Assembly (NCBI RefSeq): GCF_002577195.1
Contig: NZ_NULG01000015.1
Coordinates: forward strand, 37,204 to 101,203
Direction: 5' to 3'
DNA: 64,000 bases
Origin: Bacillus sp. AFS041924
GTDB taxonomy: Bacteria > Bacillota > Bacilli > Bacillales > Bacillaceae_G
The stretch's first letter is position 1. Every line of letters begins with the position of its first letter. The translations under genes and the position numbers were made by a program. The notes below the pieces were generated by a model. The model saw only the letters and a program-made list of their open reading frames with translations. It did not search any database and was not told where the DNA came from. Of the stretch, positions 1 to 11,800 are shown piece after piece.

Positions 1-2
1 TG

Positions 3-45
3 CAATCAGTCTGAAAATCACATTTTTGGGACTTTGTCTACACAC
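3..45. repeat. Dispersed ~40-bp element, copy A
   Basis: The block reads CAATCAGTCT, then AAAATCA, a T-run and GGACTTTGTCTACACAC. Close copies lie at 21829-21870 and 34029-34066. All three sit directly before a hairpin and directly after (or, here, presumably after) the end of a gene. It has no coding potential. The function is unknown. Confidence 0.6.
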
Positions 46-49
46 AGAA

Positions 50-78
50 ACGACAGATGTTTAACTGTCGTTTTTTTT
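50..78 (+). terminator. Intrinsic terminator of an upstream gene outside the window
   Basis: A seven-base stem (ACGACAG / CTGTCGT) is followed by a run of eight or more T. It ends a transcript that enters from the left; the gene itself is not in the window. Confidence 0.8.
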
Positions 79-94
79 ATTATTTTTGGTATTA

Positions 95-517
<423 letters not shown>

Positions 518-535
518 TGTAATAGGAAGGCATAG

Positions 536-585
536 AAAAGGGGAATGTGTTACCAAAATATTTTTGGAACACATTCCCCTTTTTA
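536..585 (+). terminator. Intrinsic terminator after the glvA remnant
   Basis: AAAAGGGGAATGTGTT pairs with AACACATTCCCCTTTT across a short A/T loop and is followed by T residues. It survives although the gene before it is decayed. Confidence 0.85.
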
Positions 586-774
586 TTAATTTTTCCTTAA
601 TTTATATAGTTATTATATTTACCTTACTTATTTCAAGAATATTGCAATTGCTTTTTGGAGAATTTCAATTTTAAGTAAAACTATGGACATTCTTTAATTA
701 AGTGCATTAATTGATCTTGATCTATTAACTCAAAAAATTTATGTCGATGAAATAATAAGTAGAAACTATGTTAA

Positions 775-803
775 AATGCACCTCTTAAAACTAAGAGGCC
801 ATT
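775..803. repeat. Hairpin beginning AATGCACCTC
   Basis: CCTCTTA and TAAGAGG form a perfect 7-bp stem around AAAC, with partial pairing beyond. The first ten bases AATGCACCTC recur as the arm of a longer hairpin at 55014-55058. There is no T-run, so it is not a standard terminator. Confidence 0.45.
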
Positions 804-850
804 AATGTAAATGATGTTTCAATAGTAAAAAGTTGTCTTTTTAATAATCC

Positions 851-892
851 TAAGAAAATCTTAAGATTTACATTAGGAGGTTATTAAGATTT
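851..892 (+). promoter_or_regulatory. Probable response-regulator binding repeats upstream of the two-component operon
   Basis: TTAAGATTT occurs at 861-869 and again at 884-892, a 23-bp step of about two helical turns, the usual layout for OmpR-type regulators that bind as tandem dimers. TAAGA and TCTTA also form an inverted repeat at 851-863. Autoregulation is an inference from position. Confidence 0.4.
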
Positions 893-969
893 TACTGATA
901 TCATCTTCTTAACACGCAGGCTAAAGAGGTGATACAATTTTTTGAAAAAGTATATGGGAGAGAGTTTAC

Positions 970-1656
970 ATGAACATATTAGTTTGTGACGACGATCAGT
1001 CAATCGTAGAAGCTATTTGTATTTATTTAGAAAATGAAGGTTATAGCATGTTTAAGGCTTTTAACGGAGAAGAGGCTTTAGAAGTTATTGAAAACGGTGA
1101 GATCCATCTTATTATTATGGATATTATGATGCCTAAGTTAGATGGAATTAGGGCTACGATGAAGATTAGAGAAAATCATAGCATACCTGTCATTATGTTG
1201 TCTGCAAAGTCCGAGGACTCGGATAAAATTTTAGGCTTAAATTTGGGAGCAGATGACTACATAACAAAACCATTTAATCCGTTAGAGTTAATCGCCAGAG
1301 TTAAATCACAACTACGCAGATATACAAGCTTAGGGAGTCTTGAAACTAAGCAAAATATTTATCGAAGTGGTGGTCTTGTAATTGATGATGAACGTAAAAT
1401 CATTACGGTTGATGGGGAAATTGTTCATCTTACTCCAGTTCAGTATAAGATTGTGAAACTCTTGACTGAAAATGCTGGTAGGGTATTTTCTATTGAGGAA
1501 ATTTATGATAGGGTTTGGAACGAAACTGCGTTTAATCCAGAAAATACAGTATCTGTCCATATTCGAAAAATTAGAGAGAAGATCGAAATAAATCCTAAAG
1601 AACCAAAATATTTGAAGGTGGTGTGGGGAGTTGGATATAAGGTCGAAAAAATATAG
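970..1656 (+). CDS. OmpR-family response regulator
   Basis: A 228-residue two-component response regulator. Receiver domain, residues 1-115: acidic pocket at D7-D9, phospho-acceptor D51 in IIMDIMMP, and the switch lysine in ITKPFNP. Winged-helix DNA-binding domain, residues ~130-228: the VHIRKIREKI recognition helix and the closing VVWGVGYKV wing are clear. The start ATG follows GGGAGAGAG. The last 26 bases overlap the histidine kinase gene, so the two are translationally coupled. Regulation is probably by itself through the TTAAGATTT repeats upstream. The layout resembles VanR/VanS-like pairs of Bacillaceae, but no stimulus or target is visible; the Asp-box protein gene just downstream is a candidate target. 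Confidence 0.93.
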   Translation: MNILVCDDDQSIVEAICIYLENEGYSMFKAFNGEEALEVIENGEIHLIIMDIMMPKLDGIRATMKIRENHSIPVIMLSAKSEDSDKILGLNLGADDYITKPFNPLELIARVKSQLRRYTSLGSLETKQNIYRSGGLVIDDERKIITVDGEIVHLTPVQYKIVKLLTENAGRVFSIEEIYDRVWNETAFNPENTVSVHIRKIREKIEINPKEPKYLKVVWGVGYKVEKI

Positions 1657-3709
1657 TCATTCGCTAGCGACAAAAATAATTGTTTTTATGATTGTCGTTC
1701 TATTTACTTCAGGTATTCTGAAGTCTATTGCGAATGTGTCGGATTTAATAGACGATGATTTTGGAATAGTCTTTGAAGATAATTACTTCCTAAGCAAATC
1801 CTATATACAGGAAGTTGAACCGGTAGTTAATAGTCTGACTCAATTAGTAGTTGAATATAAGAATGAAGAGAATATTACAAAGGGTGGAACAATTAGCACA
1901 GAGGATATGAGGACAATTGAAGAATCTTTATATCCTGACTTTGAGGCACAGCCGAAACTATATAATCCAAACTTAAGTGATGAAGAGAACTTTAAAAATT
2001 TTAAAAAAGCTTATGCAAAAGAAATTAATCAAGCTAAGAATCAGATGATTATGGATGACCTAAAAAGTTATCATGTATTAATGCAAAATTTAGCTGAACA
2101 GAAAGATTTATTATTTTATGCCAATGATGGTGGTAATGAATTTACGAATAATACATTAAAAGGTCAATTCAAAGGGAACCCTTCTTATATTATTTATAAA
2201 GGCTACAAAAGAGAAATTTATCCAGCTCAAATTGAAAAGAATAAGCGTTTTAATTGGATAACAGAAAATTTAGATCAGTTAGATGCAAAAAATATGGAAG
2301 TTTCTGTGACGTTCACGCAAGACACTTTGAATCAAAAAATAAAAGAATGGAAAGAAAATAAAGCAATTGCAACGAAAGCATTTATTCTTTTCATAACTTG
2401 TTCAGCAGGTTTTTTACTATCAATTGCATACTTAGCACTCATTATTGGTAGAAAATCATTTAAAGATCGAGAACTCCATTTAAATACAATTGATAAACTA
2501 TTTAATGACGTGAATGTTGTATTATTATTTGCTCTAGTTATATCATGGGTAGCATTAATAGAACCTCTAACAATTGAAGTCATTAATAAATTAATTTTCT
2601 TCCTTACAATCCCATTTTTTATTGTAGTACTAGTGCTGTTATTGTCTTTAATAAAGCACATTAAAAATGGAACACTGTTAAAACATACTTTAATCTATCT
2701 CCTATTAAGTAAGCTTTTTACATTTATTAAAAATGTATATCAGAGTGGCAATATTGGCGTAAAAACTGTACTACTAGTAGTAGGTTATCCGATATTAATC
2801 GCGTTGACATTTTATATATTCCCAATCACAATCGGCTTTGCCGCGTGGTTTGCATATAAACAAATTAAAAAATTTAACGCAATTAAAGAAGGGGTTAAAC
2901 AAATAAAAGCAGGTGATTTCCACCATCGAATAGAGATAGATGGGAAAGGTGAGTTTGCAATCCTATCTAATCATATTAATAGCATTACAGATGGTTTGAA
3001 TACTGCGGTTGAACGAGAGTTAAAAAGTGAGAGGATGAAAACGGAACTCATCACGAATGTCTCACACGATATAAGGACACCACTGACGTCAATCATCACG
3101 TATGTCGATTTATTGAAAAAGGAAAGAGACCCTTTAAAAGTAGAGGAATATGTTGAAGTTTTAGATCAAAAGTCACAGAGATTAAAACTACTAACGGATG
3201 ATTTATTTGAAGCAGCAAAAGCTTCTAGTGGAACGATTCCCGTTCATCTTGAGCGTATCGATATTTTATCACTATTAACCCAGGGCTTAGGGGAAGTTAA
3301 TGCAAAAATTGAAGCCTTAGATTTAGCATTTAAAATAAACCATCCTCAAGATAAACTATATGTTTCTGCAGATGGAAAACTATTATGGAGATCTGTGGAG
3401 AACTTATTATCAAATATATTTAAATATGCACTTAGAGGATCTAGAGTATATATAGATATTGAAGATATAGGTAATGATATTCTTCTTACTTTTAAAAACA
3501 TTTCTGCTTATGAATTAAATATATCGGCTGACGAACTAATGGAACGATTTAAACGAGGCGATGAATCGAGAAATAGCCAAGGAAGCGGGTTAGGGCTTTC
3601 AATCGCTAAAAGTCTTATTGAAATCCAAAAAGGACAGTTTTCAATTCAAGTTGACGGCGATTTATTTAAAGCGATGATTAGAATACCTAAACATAATAAT
3701 TTAGTATAA
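1631..3709 (+). CDS. Sensor histidine kinase, multi-pass membrane
   Basis: A 692-residue partner of the preceding regulator. The start is TTG at 1631 inside the regulator gene, with AAGGTGG about 10 bases upstream; an in-frame ATG at 1688 is less likely. One membrane segment lies near residues 14-32, then an outside domain of about 210 residues without recognised family features. Further hydrophobic segments lie at about 250-273, 294-318, 321-341 and 380-410. A HAMP-like linker leads to the HisKA helix with the phospho-acceptor H479 in NVSHDIRTPLTS. The ATPase domain shows an N-box (SVENLLSNIFKYA) and a G2 box (GSGLGLSIAKSL). The five-segment core after the sensor domain is more than the usual two-pass layout and suggests membrane or envelope sensing. 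Confidence 0.9.
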   Translation: MDIRSKKYSHSLATKIIVFMIVVLFTSGILKSIANVSDLIDDDFGIVFEDNYFLSKSYIQEVEPVVNSLTQLVVEYKNEENITKGGTISTEDMRTIEESLYPDFEAQPKLYNPNLSDEENFKNFKKAYAKEINQAKNQMIMDDLKSYHVLMQNLAEQKDLLFYANDGGNEFTNNTLKGQFKGNPSYIIYKGYKREIYPAQIEKNKRFNWITENLDQLDAKNMEVSVTFTQDTLNQKIKEWKENKAIATKAFILFITCSAGFLLSIAYLALIIGRKSFKDRELHLNTIDKLFNDVNVVLLFALVISWVALIEPLTIEVINKLIFFLTIPFFIVVLVLLLSLIKHIKNGTLLKHTLIYLLLSKLFTFIKNVYQSGNIGVKTVLLVVGYPILIALTFYIFPITIGFAAWFAYKQIKKFNAIKEGVKQIKAGDFHHRIEIDGKGEFAILSNHINSITDGLNTAVERELKSERMKTELITNVSHDIRTPLTSIITYVDLLKKERDPLKVEEYVEVLDQKSQRLKLLTDDLFEAAKASSGTIPVHLERIDILSLLTQGLGEVNAKIEALDLAFKINHPQDKLYVSADGKLLWRSVENLLSNIFKYALRGSRVYIDIEDIGNDILLTFKNISAYELNISADELMERFKRGDESRNSQGSGLGLSIAKSLIEIQKGQFSIQVDGDLFKAMIRIPKHNNLV

Positions 3710-3718
3710 TTAAGAATT

Positions 3719-3754
3719 AAAAGCACTCCATCCTTCATATTGGAGTGCTTTTTT
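3719..3754 (+). terminator. Intrinsic terminator of the two-component operon
   Basis: AAAAGCACTCCA pairs with TGGAGTGCTTTT over an 8-base loop and ends in six T. Confidence 0.9.
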
Positions 3755-3856
3755 CATTGAATGATAGGATAATCACGATTCATGCGGAAGTCTAGTAAAA
3801 CAAAGTATACTTAATTTAAATAATTGGACAATCATAGTCAATAGGGGGACTACATA

Positions 3857-5320
3857 TTGAGGGGAAACATTAAGAAAGTACTTCTATCCATATTAAAAAA
3901 TCCAATTTTCTTAATTGGATACTTTATTTTTAGTCAAAGGTTAGCTTTAATATGCAAATTCGGCAATATCAATAAAAATCTGCCAATTTTATTATTAAGC
4001 GCGGCTTTATTAATAGTGATCATTTTATTTACCACAATTAAAACCATAAAAAAAAGTGAACATAAACTCAATAAATTAATGGATTTAAAGGCATGGAAAT
4101 CTATTTCTATCATCCTTTTTATTTTAATTACATTTATTTATGGAATGAACATATATAAAAGTGCAACAAATTTTGGTGGTAAGCTGTCATGGTTTATAGA
4201 ACGACTAAAAAATGAAAGATCAGTTAAATTTGAGCATAGCAATCTATATCAATATGGTGTAGAGGGTATTTTTGAAGATATTAATAAAAAACATACTTTG
4301 CCTAAAAAACTATATATTGTAAATAATTTTTCCCTTGAATTTAGTTCAAATGGAACAATTACATCTCTTGATACATTTGTACATGGGAAAAATGACAATG
4401 GAAAAGAAGAAAGCTACCTTATAACTTACGATAAAGACAAGTCAGACAAGATTACGATTCATTTAAACGGATATGCAGGTACTAACTATAATGATGACAA
4501 ATTGTTAGAACCCTTAATAGAAACTGTAAAAGTGATCCCAATTAAACAAGCAGTTAGTAAATGGAATGAAAGCGAATATGGGTTGGTCTACTACGGAAAA
4601 AGAAGTTGGGGATACAATAAAAATGGAATTATTAATATTGATAAGGACGGAAGAGAATATAACCTAGAAGAAGTAAATTCTGAAATTATTGGCTATACCG
4701 TATCTTTATTTGTCCCTGGTATAGAAAAAGTGATTACACCTGCAAGATATAACTTAATTGGTGATCCGAATTGGAGTAAGCCATCTACTACTCCTAATCA
4801 AGGTCGTTCTAACGAGAAGAAGAATGAGAAAATGAATACTAGCGAACAATTTTTTCAATCTAAAGATATCGGATATAAACTAAATGTTGCAGATAAAGCA
4901 TTAGGAAGCACGTTTTATTCATTAAGTAAGACTATGGATGGTGGAAGTATATGGACTGTTATTAATAATGACCCATATAGCGGAACAGTTGGAGGTGCAT
5001 CAGGAATCATCTTTTTTGATGATAAACTTGGATTTTTAGGGGCAGTCAATCCTTCAGGAAACGAAGGAGCATTATATCGTACAGATGATGGAGGCAGTTC
5101 CTTCAAAAAAGTAAATTATAAACCTCACGAAGTAAAGTTAGATAATGGGCAGTCTATAAGACCTTTTGATACCCCGAGTGTGCCTTCTGAGATAGATGGC
5201 GTTTTAAGTATGTTAGTCGGTCAAGGTTCAGATGGAGATTACAACGGTAATAGTAGCGAACTTTATCAATCTGAGGATAAAGGGCTAACTTGGAAATTTG
5301 TGAAAGAAGTAAAAAAATAG
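3857..5320 (+). CDS. Unrecognised membrane protein with C-terminal Asp-box repeats
   Basis: 487 residues; the family is not recognised. The start is TTG, eight bases after AGGGGGAC. About three hydrophobic segments lie in the first ~100 residues (near 10-30, 38-60 and 78-98), followed by a charged middle part. The C-terminal ~150 residues contain three degenerate Asp-box motifs of the sialidase/BNR type: TMDGGSIWTV, TDDGGSSFKKV and SEDKGLTWKFV. Each falls on a beta-hairpin pattern, so this end is probably a partial beta-propeller outside the membrane. The gene has its own terminator. It follows the two-component operon after a terminator, so co-regulation is only a guess. No catalytic residues of a sialidase are seen. 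Confidence 0.75.
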   Translation: MRGNIKKVLLSILKNPIFLIGYFIFSQRLALICKFGNINKNLPILLLSAALLIVIILFTTIKTIKKSEHKLNKLMDLKAWKSISIILFILITFIYGMNIYKSATNFGGKLSWFIERLKNERSVKFEHSNLYQYGVEGIFEDINKKHTLPKKLYIVNNFSLEFSSNGTITSLDTFVHGKNDNGKEESYLITYDKDKSDKITIHLNGYAGTNYNDDKLLEPLIETVKVIPIKQAVSKWNESEYGLVYYGKRSWGYNKNGIINIDKDGREYNLEEVNSEIIGYTVSLFVPGIEKVITPARYNLIGDPNWSKPSTTPNQGRSNEKKNEKMNTSEQFFQSKDIGYKLNVADKALGSTFYSLSKTMDGGSIWTVINNDPYSGTVGGASGIIFFDDKLGFLGAVNPSGNEGALYRTDDGGSSFKKVNYKPHEVKLDNGQSIRPFDTPSVPSEIDGVLSMLVGQGSDGDYNGNSSELYQSEDKGLTWKFVKEVKK

Positions 5321-5870
5321 TGTTTAGACAAACAGATACTTATAAAATCACGCTTTGTTTTAAATTAAATAAGTTCAAAGAGATCAGATCTCCCAGAAAT
5401 TTGGGAGGTCTTTTTATATGTTCTTCTTTATAGTGAGCCTTTAACTAAAAGGGTGAGAACAAAAAATGAACGAATTTCACTTTCGAAGAGGAGAATCAAT
5501 GATAAAAAGTAAGAGCTAAGAAAGCAGATTAATCATTACTAATTTAATCCAGAAAATTGAAGTCTCCAAAATTTAGAATAACAAGTCGTAAAATCCCCCA
5601 AATCAATATCTATAAAAAACTCAGATAAAACAATGAAAAAAGAAAGATCATTCCTAAATTTTAACAAAATATGACAAATTTTTTTCTGCATCTTACGCTA
5701 AAATTCCCCAATTTACTGTCCCTATAACCCAACTTATAATGAAGAATGGCGATATAATTGTCGTAAAATTTATAAGAATATTAAAATTCTGTTATTAAAA
5801 GGGGGAATGGCTAGGGGTGAATAGAGCTTTTGCTCTATAAATTAAATTAAAGAAGGGAAATGTGTAAAGT
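5321..5870. other. Long leader/intergenic region before the giant protease gene
   Basis: Apart from the terminator at its left end no gene is seen. A possible 17-residue frame (5466-5519, starting MNEFHFRRGESM) has a weak ribosome site and no support. Near the protease a GGGGGAATGG stretch at about 5800-5810 and a small hairpin AGAGC-TTTT-GCTCT at about 5823-5836 lie in the leader. The ribosome site of the protease is AGAAGGGAAA. Confidence 0.4.
5386..5415 (+). terminator. Intrinsic terminator of the Asp-box protein gene
   Basis: AGATCTCCCA pairs with TGGGAGGTCT, then TTTTT. Confidence 0.85.
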
Positions 5871-8800
5871 ATGAGCCATCGTAAAATGAAAAAGATGGTC
5901 ATGTCAACGTTTCTTGCAACTTCAACACTGCTCGGCTACACAGCTCCAGCATTTGCCATGACAGGTGGAACATTTGCAAGTAAGAGACAAACTGTTCAGT
6001 TAGACAGTAATAGCAAACTTGACTTGACTCAAGCACAACAATTGCAAAATTTATATTTAGAGAAGCTTCAATTTGATCCTAAGCTATTAAATTCTTCAGA
6101 CCAACTAGATTTAATTATTCAATTTAATGTTGATCCAGCCCCAATTCAAATGAAAAATCAACAGAATAATAGATCTTCTGAAAAGCGCTCTGTTAATCAA
6201 GAAAGCACACCGGCTGTTACGCTTGAAAGTGCCCAAACAGCAGTAAATCAAACACATAGTGACTTTAAGAGCTTCGTTAGCAACGAGTCTAAAAAATTGA
6301 AAGCTACAGGCGAATCTAGCTCTATTCATATTGGAAGAGAGTTTACTCAAGTCTTTAATGGGTTAGCTGTCAAAATTCCTAAAAGTTCACTTAATGATAT
6401 ATTAGCATTACCATACGTAAAGAGTATCTACCAAAACGTTAAATATGCTCCGATTCCAGCTTCTCAGTCAATCGATGTTCCAGCGAGCGTAACAGGTGAC
6501 GGAAAGATTTCAGATCAAAAAACAAATCCAAATGTATTACCTACTATTCGTTCAAATCGTTCTAACATACAATCAGCAAGTAGTACTTCAGATAGCTCTT
6601 CTGTATCAGAAAAAACAGTTAATACGCAGTCTGGAACTGTTCCACCTCCAGGTCCAGAAGGCCCACAATCTGGTGAAACAGCAGTTCTTGATTGGTTGAA
6701 AATACATGATCTACAAAATGAAAATATTACAGGAAAAGGCGTAAAAGTCGGCGTTATTGACACTGGCCTTGACTATAATCATCCAGATCTTGTAGGAGAA
6801 TATCAAGGTGGTAAGGATTTTGTAGATAATGACAACGACCCGATGGAAACGGTATATTCTGACTGGTTGGCTGCAAAGAATGCCAACGATTCACTTCCAT
6901 CTGATCAACAAGATCCAAATTTTCCAACAGATTACCGTAATTATATAACTTCACACGGAACCCACGTAGCCGGAACAATTGCAGGCCAATCAAGAAGCAG
7001 TTCTCCGTACGCTCTTAGGGGAGTTGCTCCTGAGGTACAGTTATATGCTTACCGTGTATTAGGTCCTCATGGTGGTACTGATGAGGCAGTTATCGGAGGT
7101 ATTGAGCAATCATACAAAGATGGTTGTCAAGTCATTAATCTATCACTTGGTGCACAAGTTAACGATTCATTATCTCCAAATGCGGTTGCTATCAACAACA
7201 TTACAGATCTTGGTGTAACAGCTGTTATCGCTGCTGGAAATGCTGGTCCAGGTGCTGCAACATTGGGAACTCCTGGCGTAGCGGCAAAGGCAATAACTGT
7301 CGGCGCAATTGCTACACCTACCAAAGTTCCAACGTTTGATATCCACTCATATGGAGCATCAGGGGAAGATTCATTTGCGATTACAAATACTCGTTTAATC
7401 GGAAAGGATTTCTCGGAATCAGATTCAAAGCTTAGTGGAGCGACTCAGTATGATATCGTAGATGCTGGATACGGCACACCTGCTTGGTACGATGATCTTC
7501 GTAATAAAAATATTGATGTTAAAGATAAGGTTGTTATTGTCAAACGCGGTGCTGCATCTATGGACCAACTAATGATGTACGCGACTAATGAACATGCTAA
7601 GGCGATGATTTTGTGGAATCCATCAGACAATCCTAATCTTTTATTTGATGATCAAGGGTATTATCCATTTTATTTTGGTTCTAAGGGTAATACGGTTTAC
7701 ACTTTGCAAATAGGCAAGAATGATGGAACAAAATTTTATAATGCTTTTAAGGCAGGTACGATTAAGAAAATATCTGTATCGAATGCTGGAAATTATACAA
7801 TGCCAGGGAATTCACTTGCTAGTTTTAGCTCTACCGGTCCTGTTACAGGTTCATTAGCAATTAAACCTGATGTTGTTGCACCAGGTGTAGATATTTTCTC
7901 AACAGCTCCTTATGATATATGGGAACCAGATAACAAAGATTATTCGTATGCTTACCAAACAATGTCAGGTACATCAATGGCTACTCCTCATGTTGCTGGT
8001 ATGGCAGCATTGATTTTATCAGCTCATCCAAATTATAAGCCTGAGGATATTAAAGTAGCATTGATGCAAACGGCTGATGCTATAGACTCACAAAAAAGTT
8101 TATTTCAAATCGGCTCTGGTAAAGCTGATCCATATCAAGCAGTGCATTCTGATATGCAATTTAAGGTAAAGGATTTTATTCAATCACGCTCCTCAACTGA
8201 TGATTCATCAAGTTCAAATATCATTAACATAGCAAATACAACAGGTTCATTTTCGTTTGGTTATACAGCTCGTTCAGTAGATGGTTCTGTTACGAAAACA
8301 GGAGATTTGTATATTACTAATAACGGGAATGCTGCTAAGAACTTTGACGGATCGAGCGCTTTCTTTAAGGATGCGTTCATGATAAATGGACAAGACGGGG
8401 TAGAACAAGGCGCTAAAATTAGCATAAGTAATGCAATATCCCCTGAGACTGAATTAAAGTCAATTACAGTTCCAGCAGGAGGAACAGTTCATCTAACCGT
8501 AAAATTTACTGCTCCTGCTTCAGCTGCAAGTGGATATTACGAGGCATATATTAACTTTGTTAATTCAGCTAATCCTGATGAAACTTACCGTATGCCCCTT
8601 GCTATTAACGTTCAAAGTAGAGGATTAGATTTTAGAATTCAAAGAAAAGCTTTTACGCTAAGTGGTAATAAAAACTTTAATCCGAATACATTTGCTGTTG
8701 CTCCTCAATCTTGGGCAGAGGTTCGAGTGAAAAGTCCACTTGATCCTTCATTTGGCTTTAAGCTTTATATTATGGATATAACAGGAAGTAAATATATAGG

Positions 8801-11800
8801 ATATATTGCTACATTTAATCTTTCTGCTTTTACTCTTGGTAATTTGGTTTATGCACCGTTATTACTTAATGGTAGTTATTACCCTTATAAAGATCCTATT
8901 TCCAAGGATGACCCTAATTTATCAGTTAAACTGACACAACAACAATCAACTCAAAAGCAACTTGGAGAAGGTGGCTATACAATACAAGCTCGTGCTTTAG
9001 ACGCTTCTAGTGGTCAGTTATATGAAAAAAACAGCACAGTTTATGTTGATAACATTGCACCAACAGTACAAATGGATAAAGGTAGTGAACCTGGCATTTA
9101 TGAAATTGATCCAAACGGTCCAATGACTGATGGAGCGCTAAAATGGTTCTCAGGAAAAGCATACGATTCAAATGTTGACTATATGAAACATGTTGGGCAT
9201 GAAACGCAAGTTCCTGCACCGCCGAACTATGGTACTGATACAAATGTAAGTCAATCTTTAGGTAGAATCGACGGGATGCTTGGTGATTCAAACTCAGCAC
9301 CATACGTCAACTACTTCCTTAATCTAAGTGGAGATGGACAATTTAAATTTGGTATTAGTAAAGAGGACCTTGTGAATACTGATGCTGACCCACAAAAAGA
9401 AAATTACGGAGTACAGTTTAGAATTTATCCTGAAGATTATTCATTTGCAGGTAATCTTGAAACACAAGGACAATTTTATTATTTTGTTAAAAAAGGTAAT
9501 GAGTATGTAGTTAATCGCTTTGCACGACTAGATACACCAGGTTCAACTACATTAAATGGAGTCGACCCTAACTTCCTTGTTGATAAAACATTAGTCTCTA
9601 AAGGAGATAACTTTAAATCAACACTATCTATTAAATATCCAAAAAATCTTGTTGGAGCAAAGTTCTATATTGATAAACTTCCTTTTGCGGATATAAATGA
9701 TATTGATTTTAGTCCGGAATACAAAGCCTTTTTAGCAACAAAAGGTATTACAGCCGATAAGACTTGGATTCATCAAGACAAGGATACAAATGGAGATTTT
9801 ATATTCAATTTCAATCTTCCAAAAGAGGTACAAGCTCAAGGTGTATTAAATACAACAGACACATTAAGCAGTGGTGTTGCTAGGGAACTGCCTCTTCTTG
9901 ACATAAAATACAGAGTAACAAATGACGCAGGGTACGATACTTTATATCTTGTAGGTTCTGCGAATATCCCTGAAATCACAACGTATGACGGTGGAAAAAA
10001 TGGGATGGATCGAGTCCCTACATTCCTAGATAAAAAACTTTATATTAAGGGTTCAGCATATATTAGTGGAAGTATTAGACCTGAAGGATTCCAAAACTAT
10101 CCGACCTCTAATACATTCGGTAGATCAACACCAATAACAGCTGATGCTTCTGGTGTTGAGGTTAAGTTTGAAGATCCTAATGAAGGTGGTATTACATCTA
10201 AATTGCCGATAGTCCAGGATACTACTGCCAGCGCATCAAGTGCAAATCCGGGGATTATTCAGAATGGTTTATTTACAACTGATCTTCCTATGCAAGCTGG
10301 AGAGAAACCATACAACTTTACAATGAAAATGCCAGGTCATTTAACTTTCTATGGTACATTAGCTGTTAATACGACAGGACAATATAATTACGCAGCAGGA
10401 GGAAATTATTCTGTTCCGAATGCAATTATGCTTGCAGGTGACGTGAATGATGACGATGTTATCGATATGAAAGACATTGAGGCTGAAAGCGCAGCTTACA
10501 ATAACTTTGTTGACACATCATCAACTTACACAAGAAATGCTGATCTTAACTTTGACGGTACAATTGATTATAACGACTTTGAATATATCATCAAAAATTT
10601 TGGAAAATACAATACGACTGCACCAAATGCATCAACTTTAGAAAGTAAAATTATTTTAACTACAAGTAAAACAATAACAATTACTGGATTTGGTACGTTA
10701 CCAAGCGGTTCAGATCTTACTGCTTTTAACACTGTTGTAAAAACAGTGCCTTATATTAAAACAAGTGATAGCAACGCTTTTGTAAATTATGGAAAAGTCA
10801 ATCCGTTTCAATTATTTTCTGTAGGCTACAAAACACCAGACGTTGTAACTGGCGCTTCTACACTTACACAAATTGAAGATTCAGCTTGGCGAGCTGCTGT
10901 AGACGGGGCTGGTGGACAAATTCTGATTGATGGAGTTGACCGAAAAGCATCTACGAATGTATATAATGGTGTTTCAACAAATTCTATTATCGGAAAAGTT
11001 GTAAATGGGAAAGGGCAATATGAATTTGACCCAGCATTGTTCAAAAAAGCAGGAGTTCACACAATTGTGTTCAAGGCTCCAGGGTATATGGATCGCTCTT
11101 TAAAATTTAAAATGATAAATGGTGGAGGAAACAGCTTTACACTCCTTTCACCAAATAATGTTGCAACAATTGGAAAAGCGTTGACATACACTCGATCAGA
11201 TACGACGGGCTCAACAGCTGCGCACTATCGTGATATTTGGCAGCCAAATATTAATTCAATAACAGTAACTGACCCAAATAATAATGTTGTTAAAAACTAT
11301 ACAGGAGCTGAATTAGCAGGACTCTTTAATCAATTGACGCCTGCAAACGCAACAACATTTAACTTTACTATCCCGGCAGGTGTTTTCTCGACGCCATCGT
11401 TAAGTGGGAAAGATTGGAAGATTACGATCGCAGCGGACAATTACGAATCGTACACATTCGCACAAAGAATTAATGCGTTCCCGACACCAACATTGACTGC
11501 TGAAGCAAATCGTTATTTTAATGATAGCAATTCAAATCCAATTTCGATTGGAGTTGGAGCTACAAACGATACACAAGCGTGGAGGGATGTAATTACAGCC
11601 ATTCAAATTGGTAATACTACAATCAACAAAGCGGATTTTGAAGCTAATAAAATCACAGTTGGTGCTCCTGGAACACCAATTAAGATTGATAAAGCGTTAA
11701 TCACTGCTCCAGGAAGTATAAAAATCAATATCATTGCATCAAATTACCAAACCACGTCTGTTGATCAACCTTTCTACAAACAAGGAGTAGCACTTACAAG

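Larger units (their letters stand above)
586..969. other. Non-coding region before the response regulator gene
   Basis: The region is AT-rich and has no credible gene. It holds a small hairpin at 775-803 (see separate entry) and the probable promoter/operator region of the two-component operon at 851-892. Nothing else recognisable is seen. Confidence 0.5.

Noticed and set aside
2332..2661. 109-codon minus-strand frame inside the histidine kinase gene
   Set aside because: It mirrors the membrane-segment codons of the kinase and has no translation signals.
9007..9303. Minus-strand frame inside the giant protease gene
   Set aside because: Shadow of the coding strand; no ribosome site and low-complexity translation. 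The same holds for the other antisense frames across this gene.
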